Shown here: positions 22,606 to 32,586 of the stretch, piece by piece
Numbering within the stretch: the stretch's first letter is position 1
Layout of the letters: every line of letters begins with the position of its first letter
From: Liolophura sinensis
Taxonomy: Eukaryota > Mollusca > Polyplacophora > Chitonida > Chitonidae
Assembly (NCBI RefSeq): GCF_032854445.1
Contig: NC_088296.1
Span: 26,533,448-26,597,447, forward strand
Reading direction: 5' to 3'
DNA: 64,000 nt
Program-made: the position numbers and the translations under genes
Notes under the pieces: generated by a model
Told to the model about the DNA's origin: nothing
What the model saw: only the letters and a program-made list of their open reading frames with translations
Databases searched by the model: none

Positions 22606-23629
22606 TGTTACGGTATTGAAAACAGCAACAGAAAACAGACTCAGTGACTCAATATTACAATGTAAACAATGGCTTTATATATAAAATGAGACGTATAGTT
22701 TTACAGACAGTTCAACAACAACAACATAAAAAAACATACACATCAGTATTACCGGTCTTTAAAAGTTTCCAGTTCACCTTTGCATCCCAAGGAACGTATT
22801 CCAGGAGATCCAACGTAAAGACCATGGGATAAACACACAATTCACACAAGTCACAAATTGTCCCAGTCAGGTACTTCGCTAGGTTAGCGAACGCGAACAC
22901 AGTGCACAGGTTACACAGAACTGGAACAGTCAAGCCTTTGAATGACGTCACACCCGCACAGCACAACACAGGGTAAATACAGGCATGGAGGTATAATCCA
23001 CTTTAGAACGGTCACAGCTCCCGCAGAAACTCACAAACGAGCCGTTCAGAGACGTAGAGTAATGTCACCTTGTGGCAGAACGAACGTCCTTTGCAAAACT
23101 GAAAACTTCAGTTTAGAGTCCTTGATGACCTTGTCGGTCAGGTGAGGTCAGCGTGTTAAACAAATTACACAGTCAACACTGTATAATCATAATAAAGATC
23201 CGAACAGCAATATACGTGACTTCCGCAGAAATTCACATAAACCAGATATCAGTACAACTGTGGTACACAAACGGTGCCGGCATAAAAAATCTGTCCTCCC
23301 AAATGAAACTGGCATCACCAGCTCATATCAATATAATGGACTCGATACGAGAGCGTCGCACACTCTCCTGGCTCCCAGTGGATGCAGCAAAAATACCTCC
23401 ACTCTGCACAGAAAACACGGCTTATATACGTTCCAGGTGGATTCAACTATTTTTAAACACAGAATTAACAGCCAATGAACAGCCAGTGAAATAAACAAAT
23501 CATTGAACAAGGTGCTTTCCATCCGGTCCGCGCTGTACATATATAACAGGGCCTGTTATGTTTATAACATATAACACAAAGGTCCGCAGACTAACAGTAC
23601 ATGAAAACGTTAAATAGTCATACATAACA
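22606..23629 (-). repeat. 3' LTR, complete, about 1024 bp
   Basis: On the minus strand it starts TGTTATGTATG directly after the polypurine tract and ends CCGTAACA next to the target duplication TTAC. Bases 23027-23629 are nearly identical to 27518-28119 (one length difference in an A-run and few substitutions), so the insertion is recent. The inner 421 bases (22606-23026) have no counterpart at the 5' end of the element. Confidence 0.82.
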
Positions 23630-23640
23630 CCCCCACCCTT
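23630..23640 (-). other. Polypurine tract of the LTR element
   Basis: Minus strand AAGGGTGGGGG immediately before the 3' LTR start TGTTATG. This is the expected plus-strand priming site. It marks the LTR edge exactly. Confidence 0.85.
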
Positions 23641-23743
23641 CAGAGAAAGAAAGTTTTGCATAAAACTTTCTTTAACATATTCATAATTATGAATAATAAT
23701 AACGTTTACCACAGTCTTTAAAAACAAAGCTGCAGAAAACCAA

Positions 23744-24321
23744 CTAGACACGTGACAAACAATCAGCAATCACATTATCTTCCCTTTTATGTGTCTAATC
23801 TCTAGATGAAAGTCTTGCAAAAGCAAACTCCACCGTAACAATCTTCGGTTTTTACCTTTTAGTTTGTGCAAGAAGGTCAAGGGATTGTGATCTGTATACA
23901 CAACAATGGGGTAACTTGACGAAGTCACGTATACTTCAAAATGCTGTAATGCTAGAATCAAGGACAGACACTCCTTTTCTATTGTCGAATAATTTCTCTG
24001 GCACTTGTCAAATTTGCGAGAGAAAAAACATACAGGGTGATCAACGTGATCTGTTTCATTTTCTTGTAACAAAACTGCCCCAGCAGATATATCACTAGCA
24101 TCAACAGCTAGCTTAAATGGTAAATTAAAATCAGGTGCTACAAGTATGGGGCCGCTGCTTAGCATGGCCTTTAATCTATCAAAAGATCTCTGACACTCAA
24201 TGGACCACAAGAATTTAGCACCTTTCTTTAACAGCTGAGTTAGTGGCTCACTAACAAATGAAAAGTTCCTACAGAACTTACGATAATAACCTGCCATGCC
24301 CAAAAAACGCTTTAATTCTCT
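23744..24321 (-). pseudogene. RT thumb remnant and RNase H of the LTR element
   Basis: In the same frame as the upstream polyprotein, after its TAG (24322-24324), comes RELKRFLGMAGYYRKF, the junction between RT palm and thumb of gypsy-type pol. RNase H follows, with its acidic residues visible (AVDASD, TIEKE, YTDHNP). The RT fingers and palm, including the catalytic DD, are absent. A one-base shift near 23770 makes a stop in the HIKGK segment, and in another frame the expected NVIADCLSRV end continues to a stop at 23744. RNase H is the last domain before the polypurine tract. That supports an INT-RT-RH order and argues against a scrambled ordinary gypsy. Confidence 0.88.
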
Positions 24322-26991
24322 CTAACAACTTGGCACTGGAAAACAAGAGATAACAACTCCACTAGGGTGTACAACATTGAGATCAGTGCTATCTCTGTCT
24401 ACATATGGCTTTAACATGGTTATGTGACAAAGTTGTCTAGATTTGCTCCGATCAGGAGTGAAAATAATATAATTAAGATCACTTAGCCTCTTGTCTACTA
24501 CATAAGGTCCAAAATAACGAGCTTCAAGTGGCTTACCACTAACTGGAAGTAAGGCCAATACCTTCTGACCAACTTCAAATCTGTGTCTTACTGTCTCTTT
24601 GTCATACTTAATTTTCATACTCTTCTGAGAAGCTGTAAAATTCTCTCTGGCTAACTCACATACTCTGTTGAGCTTAGTACAAAAACTTGACACATACTGT
24701 AATAGGTTAACATTGTCACTATCACCAGACACAAACTTTTCCTTGAACAACTGTAGTGGACCACGCACAGTATGGCCAAACACAAGCTCAAATGGACTAA
24801 ATCCAAGTGACTCTTGTACAGACTCTCTTACAGCAAACATTAACAAAGGTACAACCTCGTCCCAATCTTTCCCTGTCTCAAAGCAGTATGTTCTTATCAT
24901 ACTTTTCAGTGTCTGATGGAATCTCTCTAGTGCTCCTTGACTTTGTGGGTGATAAGCTGAGGACTTATACTGGCTAATACCTAGCTCATGCATAACTTGT
25001 TGGAACACACCAGACATGAAATTTGAACCTTGGTCTGACTGTACTGACTTAGGCAGACCAAACATGGTGAAGAACTTAACTAAAGCCTTAATTACAGTCT
25101 TGGCAGTAATATTCCTTAGTGGAATTGCCTCAGGGAAACGAGTTGAAGTACACATTATAGTTAACATATACTGATTTCCAGACTTTGTCTTAGGTAGCGG
25201 ACCAACACAATCTATTAAGATTCTACTGAATGGCTCACCAATTGCAGGAATAGGCCTCGAGGCTGCCTTGGGGATTGTCTGGTTAGGTTTCCCCACTAAC
25301 TGACATGCATGACAAGACCTGCAAAATTCAGTAACATCTTTCCTTATTCCTGGCCAATAAAAATGACTGAGAATCTTATGATAGGTCTTATTAACACCTA
25401 AATGACCTGCTAACGGCGTTTCATGCGCTATGGTCAGTATGTCTTTACGATAAGACTTGGGCACAACTACCTGATGCTTAACTGCCCATTCATCCTCCAA
25501 CGAAACATCGGGAGGCCTCCACTGCCGCATCAATATGCCAGACTTGACATAGTAGTAGCATGGGTCAGGTAAAGATTCACCATCTTTAGCTGCATCATTA
25601 AACAAGCAAGAAATACTTGGATCACTGTGTTGTTCAGCAATCAACTCAGTCCTACAAAATGGCTGATCACCACTAACAGAATTAGTATCTACTTCCTGCT
25701 GGCTGTCTAATTTGGAAGAATCTCCATCCATTATGTTGTTGAGAAAAGTCTCGCTCAGATCAACAGTACTACCCTGGTCTGTACTGACTTTTCTAGACAT
25801 AGCTCTTGTAACAACACAGGACGGATATAAACCCGCTATCTCGCTTTCAACTGGCTCTGTGACTGAATTCAGAGAAGGCTTATCAACCATTAAGGGATCA
25901 ACAGTAACTTTATCATGTGCTAAGTCATTTCCCAACAACAAATGAATACCCTCAAAAGGTAATGAAGGCTTAATGCCTACCCTGACAGGTCCAGATATCA
26001 AATCTGATGACAAATAAATATCATGAAGGGGAACACTGACAAAGTCACTAGATTCTACTTCTCTAATAAGGGCACGAACCCCAGAGTATGACTCATCAGA
26101 AAAGGGCAGAGTTTTCATCAACAACAGAGACTGAGATGCCCCAGTATCCCTTAATATCTTTATAGGGGTAGCACAGGACATGTCGCTTCTAAGCGACACA
26201 GAACCAGAATTGATAAATGGAGCGAAGCTATCCATAGAGCATTTGGGAATCTTATCCAATCCCGTATCAGCTAACTCAGATCTGCTTTTAACTGTTGATG
26301 TAACTTCCGGCAATGTTTTGTGCATTGTAACACAAAGACCTGTGGGCTTAGACTCATTCTGAGCTTCCCGTCTCCTTTTCAACGTGTAACATTCACTCAT
26401 CACGTGACCTACCCGCTTGCAAAAATTACAAGTGACCCTATTTCGAGGACTACCATTCCAATCTGAACTACGTGAACCATGAGCTGTAGAACCACTGGAG
26501 CCTGGTGTAGAACTCTTCTGTGTAGAGCTACCTCTACCTGTTGCATGTGACTGGGTATTTCTACGTGTAAATGAATTAAATGGCTTACCCGTGTATGTAA
26601 CCTTATGTGTCAAGGAATAATCATCAGCTAAACTGGCTGCCTCTTCAAGTGTACTCGCCTTCTGCTCACCAACGAACACCTTTACATCACTATGAATACA
26701 ACGCTTGAACTCTTCTACCAGCACAAGCTGACGCAAACTTTCAAAATCCTTGCCTATTTTCTTGGCTATACACCAGCAATCAAACAACTGCTCCTTAGCT
26801 CGACCAAACTCAACGTATGTCTGATCTCTACCTTTTTCACAGTTACGAAATTTCTGGCGGTAAGCTTCAGGCACCAATTCATAACCCTTCAAAATTACCT
26901 CTTTCACATAGTCATAATTGGAAGCATTCTCTACACTTAGCTGAGTGTAAAATTCCCTGGCCTTTCCAATTAGCACACTCTGTAATAACAT
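24322..26991 (-). CDS. Gag-protease-integrase polyprotein of the LTR element (partial)
   Basis: An 889-codon open frame. Residues 1-130 are capsid-like (KAREFYTQL..., EAYRQKF). Residues 188-201 are a CX2CX4HX4C zinc knuckle (CNFCKRVGHVMSEC). The protease active site is LRDTGAS at 279-285, and an LLGNDLA motif is at 352-358. The integrase has H2C2 residues (H523/H530, C560/C563), then catalytic D594, D653 and E689 with 35 residues between the last two (DD35E). A basic C-terminal tail follows. The frame begins after a TGA (27010-27012) that interrupts gag, and it ends at a TAG inside what should be RT. The integrase part looks intact. Gag would assemble particles, protease would cleave the polyprotein and integrase would insert the cDNA, but without an RT core this copy cannot replicate. 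Confidence 0.93.
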   Translation of the reverse strand: MLLQSVLIGKAREFYTQLSVENASNYDYVKEVILKGYELVPEAYRQKFRNCEKGRDQTYVEFGRAKEQLFDCWCIAKKIGKDFESLRQLVLVEEFKRCIHSDVKVFVGEQKASTLEEAASLADDYSLTHKVTYTGKPFNSFTRRNTQSHATGRGSSTQKSSTPGSSGSTAHGSRSSDWNGSPRNRVTCNFCKRVGHVMSECYTLKRRREAQNESKPTGLCVTMHKTLPEVTSTVKSRSELADTGLDKIPKCSMDSFAPFINSGSVSLRSDMSCATPIKILRDTGASQSLLLMKTLPFSDESYSGVRALIREVESSDFVSVPLHDIYLSSDLISGPVRVGIKPSLPFEGIHLLLGNDLAHDKVTVDPLMVDKPSLNSVTEPVESEIAGLYPSCVVTRAMSRKVSTDQGSTVDLSETFLNNIMDGDSSKLDSQQEVDTNSVSGDQPFCRTELIAEQHSDPSISCLFNDAAKDGESLPDPCYYYVKSGILMRQWRPPDVSLEDEWAVKHQVVVPKSYRKDILTIAHETPLAGHLGVNKTYHKILSHFYWPGIRKDVTEFCRSCHACQLVGKPNQTIPKAASRPIPAIGEPFSRILIDCVGPLPKTKSGNQYMLTIMCTSTRFPEAIPLRNITAKTVIKALVKFFTMFGLPKSVQSDQGSNFMSGVFQQVMHELGISQYKSSAYHPQSQGALERFHQTLKSMIRTYCFETGKDWDEVVPLLMFAVRESVQESLGFSPFELVFGHTVRGPLQLFKEKFVSGDSDNVNLLQYVSSFCTKLNRVCELARENFTASQKSMKIKYDKETVRHRFEVGQKVLALLPVSGKPLEARYFGPYVVDKRLSDLNYIIFTPDRSKSRQLCHITMLKPYVDRDSTDLNVVHPSGVVISCFPVPSC

Positions 26992-27009
26992 AGTCCAGAA
27001 CTCTTTAGG

Positions 27010-27525
27010 TCACTTCATGCTATTTGCAATTTTCTTAAAATGCAGAAAATACTTATCCACCTCTTTTTCCTGAAAGGATGGAACTAACCGAATGTATTTG
27101 GTCACATCAAATCCTGAACCCTGTCTACCGGAAGGACCCGGTTTCTCATCTCTCTCTACCTCTAACTTTTTCATTTGGAACTCCAATTCTCTTTCCCTCT
27201 CTCTTTCTTGCCTCTCTCTCTCCTCTCTCTGCACTTCCCTCTATCTTTCCTCTCTCTGCACTTCCCTCTATCTTTCCTCTCTCTGCACTTACCTCTCTTT
27301 CTCTTTTTCCTCTTTCTGCACTTCCCTCTCTCTTTCCTCTCTCTGCATTTTCAACTTTTCTAACTGTATCTCATGTTCCCTCTCTTTCTCTTTCTCTCTT
27401 TCCTCTTTCTCCAATCTCAACTTTAACTCAAACTGCTTAAACTTAAGCTCGGCATCAGACTGACCCTCGAACTCATAATCAGATAATGCAGAACTATCAA
27501 ACTTACCTATCTCCACTAAACTCAC
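27010..27525 (-). pseudogene. Gag N-terminal coiled coil with stops
   Basis: Highly charged E/R/K-rich coiled coil (e.g. LEKEEREKEKEREHEIQLEK) leading into a capsid start (FQEKEVDKYFLHFKKIANSMK). Around 27230-27290 a 27-bp in-frame unit is tandemly repeated about three times and carries TAG stops. A further in-frame TGA lies at 27010-27012, just before the long ORF. The open frame at its 5' end begins with GTG inside the LTR-homologous sequence, so the true gag start and the leader with primer binding site have been lost. Confidence 0.8.
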
Positions 27526-28119
27526 AAACGAGCCGTTCAGAGACGTAGAGTAATGTCACCTTGTGGCAGAACGAACGTCCTTTGCAAAACTGAAAACTTC
27601 AGTTTAGAGTCCTTGACGACCTTGTCGGTCAGGTGAGGTCAGCGTGTTAAACAAATTACACAGTCAACACTGTATAATCATAATAAAGATCCGAACACCA
27701 ATAAACGTGACTTCCGCAGAAATTCACATAAACCAGATATCAGTACAACTGTGGTACACAAACGGTGCCGGCATAAAAATCTGTCCTCCCAAATGAAACT
27801 GGCATCACCAGCTCATATCAATATAATGGACTCGATACGAGAGCGTCGCACACTCTCCTGGCTCCCAGTGGATGCAGCAAAAATACCTCCACTCTGCACA
27901 GAAAACACGGCTTATATACGTTCCAGGTGGATTCAACTATTTTTAAACACAGAATTAACAGCCAATGAACAGCCAGTGAAATAAACAAAGCATTGAACAA
28001 GGTGCTTTCCATCCGGTCTGCGCTGTACATAAATAACAGGGCCTGTTATGCTTATAACATATAACACAAAGGTCCGCAGACTAACAGTACATGAAAACGT
28101 TAAATAGTCATACATAACA
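27518..28119 (-). repeat. 5' LTR, 3'-truncated (602 bp)
   Basis: Matches 23027-23629 of the 3' LTR and begins TGTTATGTATG at the target duplication. It lacks the last 421 bp of the LTR. Homology stops at AAAC (27518) and gag coding sequence follows directly, so the deletion also removed the primer binding site and leader. Confidence 0.85.
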
Positions 28120-28423
28120 TTACGAATGAAAGTTTCAAAGCGACGAACTTTAAATCAGCTTTGAGAAAAATCACATTTAATATTAGACAGTAATCTAAAT
28201 ATCATTATTAAACAAGCCTAAGAGAGTCTCCAGTGGCTCAGATGACAAATGTGATGAGAAACTTACAATAAATATTACTACGACTACAAGTACTATAAGT
28301 TGTTAAGACCACAGATCACCATTTTTGGTGCTGACAACTAAATATTCAGGACGTCCTGCAGCAAAACAATGGTATTGCTCTAGGCAAGGCTATTGATGAT
28401 TGTGCTGGAGATGTTTAATGCAT

Positions 28424-28683
28424 TTGTTTATTTATTTGATTGGCGTTTTTACGCCGCACAAAAGAATATTTCACTTATACTAGGGTGGACAGCATTGTGG
28501 TGACAGGAAACCGGGCAGAGACGGAAGAGCCCCCGACCATCCACAGGCTGCTGGAAGACCTCCCTACGTACAAGAGGAAGACAGTATGAGCTGGGCTTGA
28601 ATTCACAGAAACCGCATTGGTGAGATCCCACTGTGTCATTGCGTCGTGCTCGCACATTAACACCTCGGCCACGGACGCCCCGA
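28424..28683 (-). mobile_element. Full-length, diverged tRNA-derived SINE
   Basis: Minus strand: head with GTGGCCGAGGTG in place of the A box and GAATTCAAGCCC as B box, body blocks of the family, and an AAATAAATAAAC tail. Several indels and an altered A box suggest an old, inactive copy. Confidence 0.88.
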
Positions 28684-29849
28684 GATGTTAAGAAACTTAG
28701 GTCCAGTGATGCCTTGAATGAGGGCCAAGTCAGACGAAGACGTAGTTTTATTGACAGATTAGTTAATTCTTTCACAGATATTGTTTTAGGTTTACCGTCA
28801 CCAGTCATCGACAGGTCAGTGATATTTGAGTGTCATTTAGTGTTGATACTTTCTTGACCACATTGATGAATGAAGTTTTCAGGACAATCCTCGAGGAAGA
28901 GACGAGGCAATGTGCTTCTGGAAAAGTTGTGACCCGCTTCTCTTTTATAAACAGTCGACAGAGGAGGCCTTATAGGTTTTGTCGCAATTTTAACATTATC
29001 TCATTAGAAGCAAATCCCCATGGCCTTCTCCTGCACATCGGAATCGAAAAAAATTTATTTCTACATTGGCCATTAAAATCCCCAACTTTTGGCATGTAAA
29101 GCACCTGGAGGGATTAGGTATGTATAGGTCTACTTGGGCACAGTACCGGCAAATTGAGATCGACTGAGGAAAAGAGAGGTTATTAAATGACGATAAGTAC
29201 GTATTGAGTTTGCTGTCACTGTCACTTTTATGTTGTGAATCTCTTTACATTTACAACTCCTTGCGATTTTAGTTCGGAGCATATCTGCTCCAACCGATTG
29301 GTCAAACTGGGCCAATCTGATCTTCATTCTCTAACCAAGTAAGAGCTGAATTGGAGTGTTGGGCTTGAAAATCTCAAAAAGACCGTTCTCTTTAATGAAG
29401 GGTCGCAACCCAGGGCAAACACAAATAGACCTACTTCTCTACGGCCTCTCATACAAATATCGGAGATGTGAGTCCATTATATTTCACCGAGGGCACACGG
29501 CAGAGCTCTATGTTACGACAAGCTTGCCAAGTAGACTGACGTTCTATTCTTTTCAGCCCGGAGACCCCACGAGGGTAATGCCTCTTGAATCCAATGGGCA
29601 ACTATTGTAGCTATAGCAAGCCGCGGAAACCATTGTTGAGATATCACACAGTGTAAATGTGTACAAACATACTCAGGGATTTACCTCCCCCTGCACAGAT
29701 CAGGTGCATTTCCCCGAACTACGCATGTTCTGTTTCACTCTGCTAAGTTTCACCAAGTTGAGAAGTGGGCTTTGTGTTGACAGGTAAGTACTGTAAAATG
29801 GTTACATGTAGTTTGGCTGGAAAACGATCACTCAGATTAAGGAGTTGTC
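28684..29849. other. Intergenic, no recognised gene
   Basis: Contains short ORFs on both strands (e.g. 28690-28830) with ordinary composition but no recognised domain and no convincing splice sites. Confidence 0.45.
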
Positions 29850-30722
29850 TTTACTTGATCGTATCACTGACTGTCAGACACAACTTAACTGGTCTGGTCG
29901 TCCTCAAATCGACACAACGTAGATATACGAATGGGGCGTTACCTTCTATAGACTTTAACATTAGCCATGTCAGCCTGTGTGTGAACCTCTAACAGTAGAT
30001 ATTTGTATATCAAGGAAAACGACTGCTTTTTGTTCAAGTTCATACTGTTTAACTATGTCGATCTTGTCACTATACATACAGGGCGATAGTAGGTTATTAA
30101 TACGAGGTTCTGAAGCTTTGACCTTGAAAGGCATTATGCAGTTATGCTGAAGGTCGATTACTGAAGGTGACGTGCTGCCTATGTCACACAAAGTCCGAAT
30201 ATCTTGCCTATCTTTGTTCACTTACAACGTCCGCCTATGTGGCCCAAATATATAAACTGTGAGTTTACTTCGTGATCGTGTGACCCACTCTCAGACAGTA
30301 CTTAATTGGTCTGGTCTTTCTTAAATGGACACGAAGTGGACGTACGAGTAGGGGTGTCTCTTTGTATAGAATCCACTCTCAGCCTGTGTGTGATCCTCTG
30401 ACACTGTCTATAAACAAACGGAATATGTTCGTCTCAACGAAAACGACTGATATAATTGGGTTAAAGTTCATACTGTCTAATTATGTCGATCTTCTCACTA
30501 TATCCAGGATGATAGTACGTTATTAATGTATATTTCTGAAGTATTGACCTTGAAAGGCATTGTGAATGCTGTTGCTGAAGGTTGTTTGTTGCCGGACGTG
30601 TTGTGTGGGATTAGGCCTAAATACATGTAAACAACCAGAACAGCTGGCATGTAAGGATCGCTGTTTGTTTACTTACAATGTTTGCCGCTCTGCTGCAAAT
30701 AATAAAAACTGTCTTAGTCAAA
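29850..30722. repeat. Direct duplication, unit about 416 bp
   Basis: The copy at about 29850-30262 and the copy at about 30266-30722 share ordered blocks: TTGATCGTATCAC/GTGATCGTGTGAC, CTGGTCTGGTC, TCAGCCTGTGTGTGA, GAAAACGACTG, GTTCATACTGT, ATGTCGATCTT, GACCTTGAAAGGCATT and TTACTTACAA. They are diverged (roughly 70-75% by eye), so the duplication is old. Non-coding as far as I can see. Confidence 0.85.
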
Positions 30723-31903
30723 AATTGTTTAGTTAGGATATACATGTTCTCATATTCCAAGCGAAGCAGAAACAAACACCATTTTTTGAAGTATTTGGTT
30801 TGACCCGACTCGAGTTTGATCTCTGGTCTCCCGACTTCGAGGTGAACTCAAACACAAGGAATTTATTACACTGTATAAGTAAATCGATTCTTAAAATTAT
30901 GTACTGAATTGCACGCAGGATTTTCAGGGTCACGCAACTAAAAGGGTACATGCATTATTAACTCAGCAGGCATAACAACCTAGCCCGCTGATCACCCATA
31001 ATGGGGTGTGTAACCTGACACAGCTGAGCCAGTCAAAACAGCGGTACACTACACAAAGGTCTACTTATACATTAGCTCGAGCTGCGTGTATGGAGATACA
31101 ACAGACGCTGGCCTACTTCTGCAGTCTACCTGAGGTTACATATCTTCGATCCAGGCTTTTTGGTTCCCTCTAAACTGTCCCTGTCATAACATTGTATCTA
31201 ACTGGACATGTACCTCACATTTCTAGGGTGGAGTGGAAGCTGCATTTACGGTTTAAACATTTTGTTTGATCAGTGTTGATCGGGGGTATTGCAGCTCTCT
31301 TGTAGTCTGTACTTCTGTGGTTTCTGACAATAACATAATAAAACACTGGGAGCTGGAAGACTTTGACCTAAATTAATATACGTTTAAATCTCAGTAAGAA
31401 ATGCCCGTGTTACTCGTCACTATTAGTAATGTGATATTTATTACATTTCTAAAATTCTGCAGATAGAGATGTTCCAAAGGTTTGGCCCTATTATCATACA
31501 GTATTTAGGGTCAAGTTACCTTCGTGACCACACAAATCTGCTAATTGTGGGTGGGAGCTATATACCTATCGAACACATCTGCCCAAACCGTCTTGACTAT
31601 ACCTTTGTCAAGAAAGTCTCTCGTGCGTAATGAAAGGTAGAATCGCTAATTTTCGAACTGACCAGAATGGATTCTTTTTCGGGAAAGCGACATGCACATA
31701 CCCTCTTCGAACATGTATAGGCGCTTTGATGTTTCTTAAATAAGAATTGGGGAATAACGACAAACAGTACTGTACCCAATATGTTGTTGGACCACGGGAA
31801 CAGACGGAGACAGTGTGCTGTCTTGGACGTTAATATTTTTGTAAGTAGGAACATCCTCACAGCTGCCAGTCTGAGCTACATGTATTTGCCGTTTTTATTT
31901 CAG
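30723..31903. other. Region upstream of the TRIM coding start, with dispersed repeat B copy 2
   Basis: Holds repeat B copy 2 (about 31062-31205; see 19815-19955). The end of this stretch is a good 3' splice site (GTTTTTATTTCAG at 31891-31903). The coding exon at 31924 is therefore likely preceded by a 5'-UTR intron, and the promoter lies further upstream at an unknown place. Confidence 0.5.
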
Positions 31904-31923
31904 AAAAAAACCCTAAGAGAATA

Positions 31924-32586
31924 ATGGCCGAAAACAAGCAGAATCAAGATGATGTTCTCACATGTTCTATATGTATGGCAACATTCCGGGAACCAGTAAT
32001 GCTACCCTGTCAGCACAGTTTTTGTAGAGAATGCATTGGTTTGTATGCTGACAAGTCCAAACCTGTACAGACAGATGAGACCTCTGGCGGCACGGGGAAT
32101 GAGGACGTTCACCAGCTGATAGCATGCCCAGTGTGTCGGGCACCGACCAGTCTGGGGAGAGAAAGTGTGGCTGGTCTGCCTCCCAACTTTCACCTGGCGG
32201 AAATTGTGGAGAAGTTCTCTGCTGTAAAGGCTGAGGATGACATCCCATATTGTTCTATGTGTGAGGACAAACATACTAAAGCTGTCAAGTTTTGTACCAA
32301 CTGCAATGTGTTGTACTGTCAGGAATGTCTTACAAATTACCATCCAACGAGGGGGCCTCTAAAACGTCATCGACTGATTTCCTCCCTGGAGTACCTCTCC
32401 CAGGAAATCTCACAGGGCCAAGTTAGCAGGGACCACCAATCAACTCAGCAGCCGTCATGTGCTAGACACGGTCAGCCATTCATCTTGTACTGTGTACCAT
32501 GCAGGATGGTGATCTGTCTGGGGTGTGTGGTTGAGCATCCGGAACATGCTATGCGGGACATACCATCTGCAGCTGCGAATGACAAG
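31924..32586 (+). CDS. TRIM exon 1: RING and two B-boxes
   Basis: 221 codons from ATG. Zinc ligands are visible: C14, C17, C29, H31, C34, C37, C68, C71 for the RING, then two B-boxes (CSMCEDKH..., CARHGQPF...). It ends AATGACAAG|GTAATG in phase 0. The ORF runs on into the intron for about 20 codons before a stop, which is not coding. Confidence 0.93.

Larger units (their letters stand above)
22606..28119 (-). mobile_element. Ty3/gypsy-type LTR retrotransposon, Gmr1-like domain order, defective
   Basis: A minus-strand element bounded by a 4-bp target duplication TTAC (22602-22605 and 28120-28123). LTR ends are TGTTA...TAACA. In element order: truncated 5' LTR (27518-28119), gag coiled coil, capsid and zinc knuckle, aspartic protease, H2C2 and DDE integrase, RT thumb remnant, RNase H, polypurine tract (23630-23640), complete 3' LTR (22606-23629). 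Integrase lies upstream of RT/RNase H, the opposite of ordinary gypsy elements but known for the Gmr1-like group. Breaks: loss of part of the 5' LTR and primer site, stops in gag, loss of the RT core, a stop at 24322-24324, and a frameshift in the RNase H end. It cannot be autonomous. Confidence 0.88.

Noticed and set aside
23153-23494. 113-codon plus-strand ORF as a gene (and its copy at 27751-27984)
   Set aside because: It lies in the LTR of a minus-strand retrotransposon and recurs only because the LTR is present twice.
24668-27463. Plus-strand ORFs at 24668, 25712, 26692 and 27078-27463
   Set aside because: They are antisense shadows of the gag-protease-integrase frame; the Ser/Leu-rich ones mirror the E/R-rich gag coiled coil.
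22606-28119. Infectious retrovirus-like element with an envelope gene
   Set aside because: No third ORF with signal peptide or membrane anchor lies between RNase H and the 3' LTR; only about 100 bp separate the pol stop from the polypurine tract.
28690-28860. Short gene next to the SINE at 28424-28683
   Set aside because: The ORF starts inside the SINE, is short and has no recognisable domain or splice support.
31967-32343. Minus-strand ORFs opposite TRIM exon 1
   Set aside because: They are antisense to a well-supported RING/B-box exon and have no domains.
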